This document shows, one piece after another, positions 26,157 to 35,499 of a stretch of DNA of 57,785 nt. The translations under genes and the position numbers were made by a program. Below the pieces are notes generated by a model. The model saw nothing but the letters and a program-made list of their open reading frames with translations. It searched no databases and was not told where the DNA came from. Within the stretch, counting starts at the first letter, position 1. Each line of letters starts with the position of its first letter. This DNA comes from Nostoc sp. NOS(2021) (GTDB lineage Bacteria > Cyanobacteriota > Cyanobacteriia > Cyanobacteriales > Nostocaceae). Where the stretch lies: positions 1 to 57,785 of the forward strand of contig NZ_JABXKM010000239.1 in NCBI RefSeq assembly GCF_017115025.1, in the 5' to 3' direction.

Positions 26157-28799
26157 TTAACCCAATGCGGACTTTAACTCACTTTGTGCTTGTCTCAACG
26201 CTTCTGGTAATTTACTCGCATCGCGTCCGCCGGCTTGGGCTAAGTTCGGTCTTCCACCGCCGCCGCCACCACAGATTTTAGCGATCGCACCTACAAATTT
26301 ACCAGCTTGCAAACCTTTTTTGTTCACTTCTGGACTAAAAGCTGCAACTATACTAACTTTCCCTGCTTCGGGAACAGAACCTAGCACCACTGCACCATTA
26401 CCAATTTTTTGCAGCAAGCGTTCGGCGGCGGTTTTCAAAGATTCTGGATCAACATCTTCTAATTGAGCGACGATAATTTTATAATCGCCTACAGTTTCGG
26501 CTGTTTGCAGCAAGCTGTCAGATTTGGCGATCGCTAACTGTACCTTTAAGGTTTCCAATTCCTTCTGGCTGGTTCTGAGTTCGCTTTGCAGACTTGTGAT
26601 TCTGTCTGGTAATTCTTCGGGTTTAACTTTAAAGCGATCGCTCAAATCCTTAACTACTTTATCCCGAAGATTGAGATAATCTAGTATTGCCGGCCCCGAA
26701 ACAGCTTCAATACGCCGCACTCCAGAAGCTACGCCAGCTTCTGAGATAATTTTGAACACGCCGATTTCAGCAGTATTACTGACGTGAGTCCCGCCGCATA
26801 GTTCCATTGATACGCTAGGAAAGTCAATCACCCGCACTTCTTCACCATATTTTTCGCCGAACATGGCAACAGCACCCCTAGCTTTCGCTTCTGCTAAAGG
26901 TAATACTTCCACTTTCGCAGCATGTGCTTCCGCAATCCAAGTGTTTACCTGTTCCTCAATTTGTTGGACTTCCTCTGCTGTCAACGCACGCGGACAGTTA
27001 AAGTCAAAGCGCAACCTGTCAAAGGAAACCAGGGAACCAGCTTGCGAGATGCCATCATCAACGATTTTCTTCAAAGCCGCTTGCAACAGGTGGGTTGCGG
27101 TATGGTTAGCTTGGGCGCGACGCCGACAAGCCGGATCAATTTGGGCGGTAATATTATCGCCTACGCGCAGTGTACCGCGTTCGATGCGTCCGAAGTGAAC
27201 AAAGAAATCAGATTCTTTTTTAACGTCTTCCACCCGAACAACGATACCATCACCAGAGATATAACCGCGATCGCCGATTTGTCCCCCAGATTCAGCATAA
27301 AATGGCGTTTTGTCAAGAACAATTTGCACCTGTGTTCCCGCCTCTGCTTCCTCTTGGGAAACACCTTCTACTAATATCGCTTCGACTTTCGCCGTCGTCG
27401 CAGGTTGGGTATAGCCTAAAAACTCGGTGACTTGGATGTGTTCTGCTAATTTGTCGAGGGAACCTTGCACAGTTAAATCGATGGTTTCGTGTGCATCTCT
27501 ACCACGTCCTTTTTGGATTTCCATTTCTGCCTCAAATTCCTCAGCATCAACTGTGAGATCATTTTCAGCAGCAATTTCCTGAGTTAGTTCGAGTGGGAAA
27601 CCGTAGGTGTCGTAGAGTTTAAAGGCACTTTTGCCGCTGATTTGGCTGTTTCCTTGCTGTTTGAGTTCTTGGACGATTTCCTCCAGCAGTTTTTCGCCTC
27701 TGTCGAGAGTGGTGAGGAAATTGGATTCTTCCCGTTGCAACTCAGCTTTAATTGCTGCTTCCCGTTGGCGTACATTGGGGTAAGCTGATTCAGAAAGAGC
27801 GATCGCAGTTTCAGCAACTTGGGTGGTAAATTCGCCATCAATCCCAATTAATCGCCCATGACGCACCACCCGCCGAATTAATCGCCGCAGCACATAACCC
27901 CGTCCCACATTTGAAGCACGAATTTCATCGGCGATCATGTGGACAACAGAACGAACATGATCACCAATAACTTTTAGGGAAACTTTGGTTTTTTCATCAC
28001 TTTTGTGGTAATCAATGCCAGCAATTTGGGCGGCTGTTTGGATGATAGGGAAAATCAGGTCAGTTTCGTAGTTATTGGGTACTTTTTGGAGAATTTGCGC
28101 CATTCTCTCCAAACCCATGCCGGTGTCGATGTTCTTGTTTTGCAGTGGCGTTAAATTACCTGAAGCATCCCGGTTATATTGCATGAAGACGAGGTTGTAA
28201 AACTCGATGAATCGGGAATCATCTTCTAAATCTATATTTTCGTCACCGCGTTCGGGGTGGAAGTCGTAATATATTTCTGAACAGGGGCCACAAGGCCCAG
28301 TCGGCCCAGATACCCAAAAGTTATCATCTTCGCCCAAGCGTTTAATTCTCCCTACCGGCACACCGATTTGATCGCGCCAAATCCCAAAGGCTTCGTCATC
28401 ATCTTCAAAAACGCTGACGACGAGATTTTTTGGGGAGAAGCCAAAGACTTGTGTGGAAATTTCCCAACCCCAAGCGATCGCTTGTTCTTTAAAATAATCA
28501 CCAAAGCTGAAATTGCCCAGCATCTCAAAAAACGTGTGATGCCGTTTGGTGCGTCCGACGTTTTCGATGTCGTTGGTGCGGATACACTTTTGCGAAGTCG
28601 TAGCCCGCTTAAATTCTGGTGTGCGCTGCCCTAAGAATATCGGCTTAAATGGTAACATCCCTGCGATCGTCAACAGCACGGTTGGGTCTTCTGGCACGAG
28701 GGAGGCACTTGGGAGAATTTGGTGATCCCGTTGGGCAAAGAAGTCGAGAAATATGTTGCGAATTTCGTTACCGCTTAGGTAGTGGGGATTTGAAGACAT
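26157..28799 (-). CDS. alaS: Alanine-tRNA ligase
   Basis: The 880-residue enzyme charges tRNA-Ala. The catalytic domain starts [18 protein letters not shown] and includes [19 protein letters not shown] and GTGxGLER-type [15 protein letters not shown]. The editing domain has the zinc-binding [11 protein letters not shown] and [15 protein letters not shown]. The C-terminal C-Ala domain ends with [16 protein letters not shown]. All parts are present at normal length. It is an essential housekeeping gene; the numerous overlapping plus-strand frames are shadows. Confidence 0.98.
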   Translation of the reverse strand: MSSNPHYLSGNEIRNIFLDFFAQRDHQILPSASLVPEDPTVLLTIAGMLPFKPIFLGQRTPEFKRATTSQKCIRTNDIENVGRTKRHHTFFEMLGNFSFGDYFKEQAIAWGWEISTQVFGFSPKNLVVSVFEDDDEAFGIWRDQIGVPVGRIKRLGEDDNFWVSGPTGPCGPCSEIYYDFHPERGDENIDLEDDSRFIEFYNLVFMQYNRDASGNLTPLQNKNIDTGMGLERMAQILQKVPNNYETDLIFPIIQTAAQIAGIDYHKSDEKTKVSLKVIGDHVRSVVHMIADEIRASNVGRGYVLRRLIRRVVRHGRLIGIDGEFTTQVAETAIALSESAYPNVRQREAAIKAELQREESNFLTTLDRGEKLLEEIVQELKQQGNSQISGKSAFKLYDTYGFPLELTQEIAAENDLTVDAEEFEAEMEIQKGRGRDAHETIDLTVQGSLDKLAEHIQVTEFLGYTQPATTAKVEAILVEGVSQEEAEAGTQVQIVLDKTPFYAESGGQIGDRGYISGDGIVVRVEDVKKESDFFVHFGRIERGTLRVGDNITAQIDPACRRRAQANHTATHLLQAALKKIVDDGISQAGSLVSFDRLRFDFNCPRALTAEEVQQIEEQVNTWIAEAHAAKVEVLPLAEAKARGAVAMFGEKYGEEVRVIDFPSVSMELCGGTHVSNTAEIGVFKIISEAGVASGVRRIEAVSGPAILDYLNLRDKVVKDLSDRFKVKPEELPDRITSLQSELRTSQKELETLKVQLAIAKSDSLLQTAETVGDYKIIVAQLEDVDPESLKTAAERLLQKIGNGAVVLGSVPEAGKVSIVAAFSPEVNKKGLQAGKFVGAIAKICGGGGGGRPNLAQAGGRDASKLPEALRQAQSELKSALG

Positions 28800-28983
28800 A
28801 GGTGTTTTTAACTTTAGACTTTAGACTTTAATATTTCCGCGTAGCGGCACTAGATAGGGTATTTTCATAAATAGCTTTATATATTCTTGCATTTTGTTTC
28901 ATATTACTGCCAGCGAATTGTGCCAGTCGGTGAGCTATATACAGTTATTAGGATGCTTTTAAACCACTACCTTACTTTAGTAG

Positions 28984-29017
28984 GATGCGCGTAGGCGTAG
29001 CCCGTCGTAGACATCGC
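28984..29017. repeat. Mosaic repeat, 'gcgtagcccg...catcgc' type
   Basis: The core GGCGTAGCCCGTCGTAGACA followed by TCGC is nearly identical to copies at 36355-36383 and 47753-47784. Imperfect palindrome. It lies between alaS and the HMA gene, where the rest of the 280-base spacer is unremarkable. Confidence 0.65.
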
Positions 29018-29078
29018 ATTTTGATGGTTAAAATTATTCCTTAAGAAATAAGTTAAAATTCCGATATTGAGGTAACAA

Positions 29079-29261
29079 ATGGCACTAAAGCTGAAAGTAT
29101 CAAATATTGCTTGTGAGGGATGTGCAGAAACAATTACTGAATCCATCCACGTTATGGAACCTGAAGCCAAGGTGGATGTCGATATTAATGCTAAAACTGT
29201 CACGGTAGAATCAGCAGCTTCTGAGGAGTCAATCAAACAGGTAATTGTTGCTGCTGGTTAG
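29079..29261 (+). CDS. Small HMA-domain metal-binding protein
   Basis: Sixty residues forming a single heavy-metal-associated domain of the Atx1/CopZ type. The metal loop is IACEGC, with C12 and C15; the usual MxCxxC methionine is replaced by isoleucine. VDVDINAKTVTVES fits the domain's second half. It is probably a soluble copper or other soft-metal chaperone, but the ATPase partner is not in the window. GAGGTAAC precedes the ATG by a suitable distance. Confidence 0.85.
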   Translation: MALKLKVSNIACEGCAETITESIHVMEPEAKVDVDINAKTVTVESAASEESIKQVIVAAG

Positions 29262-30142
29262 GCAGTTGAGGGTTATTGATCCGATTCTAGCTTTTCACCA
29301 AAAATTTAGATTTTTATTTCCACCCATGAAAAAGGTAGAAAATAACTAATTTCCGCAAATTAGGCGTAAGCAGAAACATTTTGTTTCTCCTCATAACACA
29401 TCGTGATACTTTGCTTCAGACCTAATTTAAATTGTAAATTTTTTATCCGATAAATTCGATCTGTAATTGTAGGGATGTTAGTGCCAAAAAGATACTTGCC
29501 TTATGAAGAGTGAGTTTTTATACCTATTTGATTCGCGTTTTTTTGCAATTCAACCTTTAACTTAATACTTGATAAAAGCCTAGTACACTGTGGCAAAACA
29601 AGTTGCTCAAGCAACTTGTCTTTAGCAGAATTTACACCGTGCTGTACTATTTCTTAAAGAAAAAGGCTTAACTGCTTTTTGGTAGATAACATTTTCATTC
29701 CATGAAAATGTTTTGGCTTTTATAATGGAATGAAAAGTTTTATAATTTATTTATTTTTCTCCTTTGGGAGAAATTCTGCTGTCTAACGTGACAGTTATTG
29801 CAAACAATTTATTTTGTTAATTACCTCAATAAAATAATACTTAAGAAACTACAGGAATAGTTTTTATGCGTACAAAGAATATTCAGTGTTTTTACTGTGT
29901 TAAAAATATTCTGTAAAGAAGACATTAGTTGTCATAAGAGAAGGTTTTAAAAACTGTAGTAGTAGATATAAAGTCTTAAAAGGAGATGAAAGTTAGAAAA
30001 ATATTGTATATTCAGTGTTAAACAAATCAGATATCAATAAATATAACTTTGCCTAAAACAAGAGATTTACTATTAGGCAGGAATAACAGTAAGTTTTAGT
30101 AATTTAATATCTTTAAAATTTAAATAGGATAAAAATAAAGCA
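29262..30142. other. Spacer with two hairpins
   Basis: No gene seen in 880 bases. A perfect 22-bp palindrome, ACAAGTTGCT/AGCAACTTGT, lies at 29598-29619. A second stem, AACATTTTCA with TGAAAATGTT, lies at 29688-29697 and 29703-29712 and is followed by TT, so it could terminate plus-strand transcription. The rest is AT-rich. Confidence 0.5.
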
Positions 30143-31168
30143 ATGAATATTTCTATTCTGGTCTTTGGAAAGAATAACTTTATCGCTACACTTCCAGATC
30201 AGATCCGTTATGCGACTGCTTTTAGTGTAGAAGTTATAGACAATCTTAATCAGGCAGTGTCGCGAATTCAAATTACGCCCCCCGATATAATAATTGTGCA
30301 GGCTAGCTTGGATGGCAGTATGGAACTGTGCAGTTGCTTGAAAGACCAGACAAAGCTATCCTGGATATACTGTATTCTCTTCGAGGATCGTTACCAGCAG
30401 CTTACTGATAGAAAGAAGTATGGTTGGCAAAGGGAATTGGAGATGAGTGCTGCGGCATTAAAGCAAGGAGCCGATGCTTATATTTGGCATCTTCTTGAAG
30501 AAAAAACAGACAATAGCTTGGCAGAATTGACTGCCAATCATGGACTAATACTTGCTCAATTAACTGTTGGCTTGCGGAAAGCGCAAAAATACCGAGATTT
30601 GATTCGGACAAATGATATGTTATCAGCGATCGCCTTAGCCGATTCGTTGACACAATTAAATAATCGCCGTGCTTTACAATGGGACTTACCCAGACAAATT
30701 AAAAGAGCTAGGACTCAAAAAACTTCCCTGAGTTTGATTATTCTGGATGTAGATCATTTCAAGAAAGTTAACGATACTCACGGGCATTTAGTTGGCGATC
30801 GCATCTTGCAGTTGCTGTGTCAGCGTCTGCGACGCTATCTCCGCTCTCAAGACACAGCATTCCGCTATGGTGGCGAAGAATTTGTGATTCTTCTGGCTAA
30901 CACTACCGATGACGAAGCACTAGTCGTGGCCCGTCGTCTCAATCGGGTAGTCAGCAACGAACGATTTTCACTCAGCAATAAACTGACAATTAGTATTACC
31001 ATTAGCCTGGGCACAGCCTGTCTGAAAGCTGAGGATGATGATCAAGGAGAGAGTCTGTTGCATCGTGCCGATCAATGCTTGCTACAGGCTAAAGCTGCTG
31101 GGCGTAATCGGGTTATTGGCTCGAACTATTTATCTCATATCCCACATTTTAAAGCTGTTTCTTCTTAA
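30143..31168 (+). CDS. Diguanylate cyclase with degenerate receiver domain
   Basis: The 341-residue protein makes cyclic di-GMP. Residues 1-125 have the receiver fold, but the phosphoacceptor aspartate position is Q53 (PPDIIIVQASLDG), so normal phosphorylation is unlikely. The GGDEF domain (about 170-330) has LADSLTQLNNRRAL, the active-site loop YGGEEF and an RSQD inhibitory site five residues upstream, implying product feedback. No membrane segment. It would be cytoplasmic; its input is unknown. Cyclic di-GMP often controls exopolysaccharide and motility, which may matter with the EPS cluster nearby. Confidence 0.93.
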   Translation: MNISILVFGKNNFIATLPDQIRYATAFSVEVIDNLNQAVSRIQITPPDIIIVQASLDGSMELCSCLKDQTKLSWIYCILFEDRYQQLTDRKKYGWQRELEMSAAALKQGADAYIWHLLEEKTDNSLAELTANHGLILAQLTVGLRKAQKYRDLIRTNDMLSAIALADSLTQLNNRRALQWDLPRQIKRARTQKTSLSLIILDVDHFKKVNDTHGHLVGDRILQLLCQRLRRYLRSQDTAFRYGGEEFVILLANTTDDEALVVARRLNRVVSNERFSLSNKLTISITISLGTACLKAEDDDQGESLLHRADQCLLQAKAAGRNRVIGSNYLSHIPHFKAVSS

Positions 31169-31172
31169 AAGT

Positions 31173-31221
31173 GGGCATTGGGCATTGGGCATTGGGCATT
31201 GGGCATTGGGCATTGGGCATT
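31173..31221. repeat. Seven tandem GGGCATT heptamers
   Basis: Seven perfect copies of the 7-bp unit GGGCATT begin five bases after the diguanylate cyclase stop. Two to three copies recur at 52827-52846. Such short tandem repeats are frequent in heterocystous cyanobacteria and often vary in copy number between strains. Confidence 0.9.
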
Positions 31222-31252
31222 GGTTATTTCCCTTGTCCCCCAGTCTTTTTCT

Positions 31253-31345
31253 TCTCTACGAGACGCTGCGCGAACAATTTTGAATTTTGTTAGCGCAGCG
31301 TAAAGCCTTCGGCATAGCTTCGCTTAGAGCGAGTCCGCGAGCGTC
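31253..31345. repeat. Composite mosaic repeat
   Basis: It contains CTCTACGAGACGCTGCGCGA, then GCGCAGCG and GCCTTCGGCATAGCTTCGCT elements. Parts match the repeat inside the regulator gene at 34970-35035. Confidence 0.6.
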
Positions 31346-32048
31346 ATTTTGAATTTTGAATTGATTTCTCCCCATTCCCTACTCCTAACTCAGCATGACA
31401 ATCTTCTACCGAAGTGCGTTGTCGCATGGCATTAACTAAAGCTTCGTAGCTAGACCAATTTTCTTGCAGTAGGGTTTTTGCCTGGAGGGTATGAAACCGC
31501 AGTTTCTGCTGATAAACTGATTCAGAAAAACCCAAAATTGTCAAGACTCCTATCAGCTTGTTTTTATCATCAGATCCACCCTCAGCATTATTAAAAACTA
31601 GGGTTTCAGCAGCAATACCCGCCATCCAAACAGTGCAGTAGCGGTCTAGCATTTGGGCACTGATTTTACCTACTTCTAGTTGAGATGCTAATTCGCCATC
31701 ATCAAAGTTAACGCCGCCTTGCCCAGGTTGCCCCTGTTTCCAGGCTTCCCAAGCGCTGAGTGTATAGCCGGTAACGGGAATACCCAATAGGCAAGCAACC
31801 AAGAAATGCCCTGCTTCGTGGTGGACGATGCGATCGCGGTGTTCGCTTGAAAAACCAGCAATCCAATCCAAAAAGATAGTACCACCCTTGCCTTGCCAGC
31901 TGAAACTATCTAATGTCGCTATGCCTAAGATGGTGAAGGTAGCGATCGCCGGTACTGCCGGTGATAAGTTTAAGAATGGCCCCAGCAGTACCGATAGGGT
32001 CATGAGAAAAATAGATATTGCAACTAAATTTAAAGTAGTCTGGCTCAT
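31344..32048 (-). CDS. M41-like membrane zinc-metalloprotease homologue
   Basis: The 234-residue protein has two N-terminal membrane segments (about residues 5-27 and 30-47) and a zinc-protease motif HEAGH at 77-81, preceded by RDRIVH. This resembles the peptidase domain of FtsH (M41), but without the AAA ATPase. The following VTGYTLSAWEAWKQGQPGQGG is conserved in cyanobacterial and plastid relatives as I remember them. Whether a third zinc ligand exists is unclear, so it may be a protease or an inactive scaffold in the thylakoid or plasma membrane. No operon partners. Confidence 0.78.
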   Translation of the reverse strand: MSQTTLNLVAISIFLMTLSVLLGPFLNLSPAVPAIATFTILGIATLDSFSWQGKGGTIFLDWIAGFSSEHRDRIVHHEAGHFLVACLLGIPVTGYTLSAWEAWKQGQPGQGGVNFDDGELASQLEVGKISAQMLDRYCTVWMAGIAAETLVFNNAEGGSDDKNKLIGVLTILGFSESVYQQKLRFHTLQAKTLLQENWSSYEALVNAMRQRTSVEDCHAELGVGNGEKSIQNSK

Positions 32049-32118
32049 TGAGAGTTTTCTGAAAATCTGCTTAATCTTTCTTTATTATGAGGCGAAATTA
32101 GCTACAAAAGGAATGTGA

Positions 32119-32640
32119 TTAAACAATGGTGCATTTACTGAGAATGACTTCCAGACCATTCTGTACTTGCTCAAGTTCTTGGCGCTTTTGGTAAATCCAC
32201 CACTTTTCAGCCTCACGTTGTTCCAGAGTTTCGTTGTGAGCCTTTTCCTGCTGTTCTAGGAGATTTTCGTAAAGTGCGATCGCTTGTGCGATGACTCGAC
32301 AGACTGATTCAACTCGGTTTTCAAAGACTGAACCAATAATTTCATCTAACTTGGCGGGTAATTTATTTTTATCCATTGACTCATTAAATTTTTGAAATCC
32401 TATTTCAATTACTTTCCCCTTTATTTTGTCTTTTAGTCCATCAAAATCTAGCATTCCAAAACCAAACGAACCTGCAATTGCAGCAGCTACACTTGCAACA
32501 ATTACGGCAATAAAACTAAGTCCTGTAAATACATTAATCCAGCAGCTAAAGCACCACCTATTCCAACACCACCGCCAAATCCTCCTATTTCCCTAAGTAG
32601 AGCAAATGAGGCTGGACATCTAATTTGCAACAGGCATCAG
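32119..32640 (-). pseudogene. Truncated, frameshifted C-terminus of a dynamin-like GTPase-type protein
   Basis: The open part (32119-32454, 111 residues) starts MLDFDGLKDKIKGKVIEIGF and ends in a charged coiled coil. Upstream, the same reading continues without a start as GLSFIAVIVASVAAAIAGSF. One base is then missing, and a second frame gives SFALLREIGGFGGGVGIGGA. Glycine/alanine-rich membrane hairpins before a helical tail are seen at the C-terminus of bacterial dynamin-like proteins. I see no GTPase domain. The attribution is tentative; the broken structure is seen directly. The 111-residue part could still be expressed. Confidence 0.55.
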
Positions 32641-32750
32641 ACCTAACTGTTGGTAATCTTTATTACTACTGGGTTGCTAGAGTCGAACGGGTTAGACCAG
32701 AGGGTTTTAGCGGTAGAGTTAATTGTGTTGCTTGATGCAGAGGTTGAGGT

Positions 32751-32984
32751 ATGGAAAGAAAAGTCATAGAGGTTGAAGAGTTGCTGCGCCGATATGCTGC
32801 TGGGGAACGAGATTTCTCTTGGATTGAGTTGCATGTCTCTTATGTAGGACAAGACCCCGCTTGGGCTATGGGGGCTGGTAGTCTTTTGAACGGAGCTAAT
32901 TTGAGTGGGATTAATTTGAGCAACGCCGACCTCCGTTATGCTGGCGAGATGAATGGCATCAATGCTTACAGCAAGAATTTTTAG
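32751..32984 (+). CDS. Short pentapeptide-repeat protein, probably truncated
   Basis: The 77-residue frame begins with the typical cap VEELLRRYAAGERDFSWIEL. Only a few A(N/D)LXX pentapeptides follow (GANLSGINLSNADLRYAG) before the stop at 32982. Normal members carry many more repeats forming a right-handed beta helix, so this is likely the 5' remnant of a longer gene. It sits among other remnants. Confidence 0.6.
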   Translation: MERKVIEVEELLRRYAAGERDFSWIELHVSYVGQDPAWAMGAGSLLNGANLSGINLSNADLRYAGEMNGINAYSKNF

Positions 32985-32995
32985 CTTAATTTATA

Positions 32996-33178
32996 TCACT
33001 ATCTTTTGACGATCTCGCAGCAATGACATTTGGAATGATTCGCTTTCAGCTAGAAGCATTAGGCACTCCAATTGGAGCTTATGATTTACACATTGCCGCG
33101 AGCGCACTGACAAATAACTTAACCCTCATTACCCATAACACTAGGTCTAAACACATTGTTTGTTCGTTTCTAACCTAG
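32996..33178 (+). pseudogene. VapC-type PIN toxin, C-terminal fragment
   Basis: In frame from 32996, it reads SLSFDDLAAMTFGMIRFQLE, then LGTPIGAYDLHIAASAL and LTLITHNTRSKH, which is the C-terminal half of a VapC PIN-domain ribonuclease. The catalytic acidic residue in the YDLHIAA segment is retained. The N-terminal half and any antitoxin are absent. The frame runs into the end of the convergent acetyltransferase gene. Confidence 0.8.
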
Positions 33179-34015
33179 TTCCAAACTTGTCACAACAAAG
33201 ACGCGATTAATAGGTAAACTAGGAATTTCTTTAGTGTACATCCGAGCAGTTTGAGAGACTGGCTGCAATTGGTAAAGTTGAACTAGGTTAATCGCTTGTA
33301 GATTTGCATCCGGCACATCAAAAAACACTGGAGCATGAGGATTTTCTGCAAGCAAGGCTTGAAATAATGCTTCAGCAATCTGTTCGTCATTAGCAAACAG
33401 TGGCCCAATACGAAAACCTGTATGGGCAGAGCGGATAACTCCGTAACCAACAAGATATCCATTTTTGAGAAACCCGAAAGCAGTACTTTCTGGCTGTTCA
33501 ATCCAATGTCGTAGAAACACCGAACGCTGAGAAGGAAAAAGTTGGTAATCGTAAGCCACCAACTCTTCAAAAGGCACTGTTTTCAGTTCCACGATCCCAG
33601 GAGGCACAACACCACCACCCACCCCTTGATAACGAATATGGTTATAAGCGATTTGGAAACCAGACTTTTTGTAGTTATCTTGTTGAGCTACTACACCATC
33701 CAAGCCGATGTTACGGTCAGCACCCAGATAGTCCATTGCTGTCTTCCAAATTTTCATACCTAACCCCTGCCCACGAAACTGGGGTTTCACAATGTAAAAA
33801 CCTAGAAAGCCCAAGTGTTGATCGTAAGCAATAGCAGAAATGCACCCCACTGGCTCACCATTCAACTCGCCCAATAAAAAACCGTTCTTGTCAGCTTGAT
33901 AAAAAGATTCAGCATCATATCTTCCTGGATTCCAACCTTCCGTTGCTGCCCAAGTAATCGCCAAATCAATTTCCGATCTGTTCATTGGGCGGACGATGAA
34001 GTTGTCAATGGTCAT
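33170..34015 (-). CDS. GNAT-family N-acetyltransferase
   Basis: The 281-residue protein has an N-terminal GNAT domain. It starts IVRPMNRSEIDLAITWAATE, and the acetyl-CoA loop is RGQGLGMKIWK within FYIVKPQFRGQG. A second half (from about residue 150) resembles the C-terminal GNAT-like domain of two-domain members, including SAHTGFRIGPLFAND. Substrate unknown. It follows the XRE regulator gene on the same strand, separated by a terminator-like stem. Confidence 0.88.
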   Translation of the reverse strand: MTIDNFIVRPMNRSEIDLAITWAATEGWNPGRYDAESFYQADKNGFLLGELNGEPVGCISAIAYDQHLGFLGFYIVKPQFRGQGLGMKIWKTAMDYLGADRNIGLDGVVAQQDNYKKSGFQIAYNHIRYQGVGGGVVPPGIVELKTVPFEELVAYDYQLFPSQRSVFLRHWIEQPESTAFGFLKNGYLVGYGVIRSAHTGFRIGPLFANDEQIAEALFQALLAENPHAPVFFDVPDANLQAINLVQLYQLQPVSQTARMYTKEIPSLPINRVFVVTSLELG

Positions 34016-34100
34016 AATATCTCCTGACTGCTAGGCTGTTAACTATTTAACTTTACTTTCGCAAACCCAGTGATAATTCTTAATAAGCTACTGGAGGCGG

Positions 34101-34159
34101 CAGCCCTCCCAGAATGGGTTAAGAGCCTATAGCCTCTTAACCCATTCTGGGCAAGGGCT
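34101..34159 (-). terminator. Long hairpin after the regulator gene
   Basis: An 18-bp perfect stem (34108-34125 with 34134-34151) extends outward through CAGCCCT and AGGGCTG. It lies 27 bases beyond the minus-strand regulator's stop. No strong T-run follows on that strand, so it may stabilise RNA rather than terminate. Confidence 0.6.
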
Positions 34160-34185
34160 GTATCTTTTCTTAGTGCCATTCGACT

Positions 34186-35499
34186 CTAAATATTTGCTAC
34201 AACTTCCCCAGTCTTGCTGATGTCATAACCGCCGAGAATTTGTAATTGCGATCGCACTAGCTGATGTCCCAATATATTCAGAAACTGCTGTACTGGTGCT
34301 TCTTCCAAGTATTCCTTGAGAATCACCAAGTCGTATCGCGCACTATGAAGGGGAATAAATCCCAAGCCAAAGGTAGCAGCTATAGATGCCGTACTGATAC
34401 CTGCATCAGCGATTCCTGAGACTACAGATAAGGCAACATCTTGATGGTTGTGAACGATATGGTCAAATCTTTTCATAGTTTCAAATGGCACTCCTTCTTC
34501 TTGGAGTTTCCGTTCTAAAAGCATCCGATTGCCAGAACCCACTTCATGGGTGACAATAGTTGCTCCAAATTCTACTAAGTCGGAAACTGTTTTAACTCCC
34601 ATTGGGTTTCCTGGTGGAACTAACAATCCTTCTTCCCAAACTCCAAGGGTAATCAAAATCGCACTCTTACCTATTAAGGCTTCTCGCACAAAGGGAATGT
34701 TATGTTCCCCAGTTTGGGGATCATATAAGTGCATCCCTGCAATGTGAACTTCACCTCGGCATAGACTACGCAATGCAGCCTTGCTATGGGCGAAACGATA
34801 ATGAACTCGCATTTTTGGATGCCAGCGTTCAGTTGCTTTTGCCAACAGGGAAAGCACAGGTGTACAACCAGCAATCACAACTGTATTGTACAGTTTGTCC
34901 ATATCATCCAGAAGCCGAACCACAACTTTATTTGTACCTATCTGGCTCTGTGCGTCACCCTCCGGGTGAGGCTCGTTCCTCTCTATGAGACGCTGCGCGT
35001 AGCTTGCTTCCCCGGAGGGGTACGCTAACGCTAATGGCAGTTTGTTTATACTGGGGAAACCGTCCACTCTTACAGGTGACGCTCCTACATCGCTACCGCT
35101 TGCGCTAACGTCACTCCCTACAATGGGGTGGCTCACTGCAACTACCTCACCATCAGATGGAATCATTTCGATGCGAAAAGCATCTCTGCCTAATAGGGGA
35201 TAAGCTATCCATCGATCCCCAATCCGCGCTAGAATAACTTGTAATTGCTGTAGGTTAGGGATCGAATCGGCAAGAATCGCCTCAATTTTGGGTAAATCCT
35301 CCTCTCCTAACCAGAATAAGTCCTCAACTTGGCAACCAAGTGCCTTAGCTAAACGCAAGGAAATAGTAACCGAAGGCGTACATTGTCCCGTTTCCACAGC
35401 ACCAATACTCTGACGGGTTACGCCAGCTATATTAGCTAATTCTTGCTGACTCATGCCCAGACGATTTCTAATTGCCTTCAGGTTATTGTAAATATTCAT
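34186..35499 (-). CDS. XRE-type regulator with periplasmic-binding-fold sensor domain
   Basis: From the ATG at 35499 the protein begins NIYNNLKAIRNRLGMSQQEL, with an XRE helix-turn-helix over about residues 5-60 (GVTRQSIGAVETGQCTPS). The C-terminal half is a PBP-like ligand domain: VVIAGCTPVLSLLAKATERW, HSKAALRSLCRGEVHIAGMH, ATIVTHEVGSGNRMLLERKL. Such proteins usually sense small anions such as molybdate or tungstate, or metabolites. The frame could extend to 35553, but XRE alignment favours the later ATG. About 55 residues between the halves (34947-35110) are encoded by mosaic repeat DNA in frame. Confidence 0.85.
   Translation of the reverse strand: MNIYNNLKAIRNRLGMSQQELANIAGVTRQSIGAVETGQCTPSVTISLRLAKALGCQVEDLFWLGEEDLPKIEAILADSIPNLQQLQVILARIGDRWIAYPLLGRDAFRIEMIPSDGEVVAVSHPIVGSDVSASGSDVGASPVRVDGFPSINKLPLALAYPSGEASYAQRLIERNEPHPEGDAQSQIGTNKVVVRLLDDMDKLYNTVVIAGCTPVLSLLAKATERWHPKMRVHYRFAHSKAALRSLCRGEVHIAGMHLYDPQTGEHNIPFVREALIGKSAILITLGVWEEGLLVPPGNPMGVKTVSDLVEFGATIVTHEVGSGNRMLLERKLQEEGVPFETMKRFDHIVHNHQDVALSVVSGIADAGISTASIAATFGLGFIPLHSARYDLVILKEYLEEAPVQQFLNILGHQLVRSQLQILGGYDISKTGEVVANI
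34947..35110. repeat. Mosaic repeats inserted in frame in the regulator gene
   Basis: On the plus strand the segment includes CTCTATGAGACGCTGCGCGT, AGCTTGCTTCCCCGGAGGGG and GGTGACGCTCCTACATCGCT, matching repeats elsewhere in the window. On the gene strand it is read as low-complexity peptide (SDVSASGSDVGAS, LALAYPSGEASYAQRLIERN) with no stop or frameshift. Confidence 0.8.

Noticed and set aside
26863..27374. Plus-strand open frames of 111 and 150 residues opposite alaS
   Set aside because: They lie fully within the alaS coding sequence in the opposite strand and have no family features; they are shadows of codon bias.
31173..31221. Tandem repeat as a CRISPR array
   Set aside because: Units are 7 bp with no spacers; it is a simple tandem repeat.
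34773..35028. Plus-strand frames opposite the regulator's repeat region
   Set aside because: They consist of repeat DNA and antisense sequence only; no protein features.
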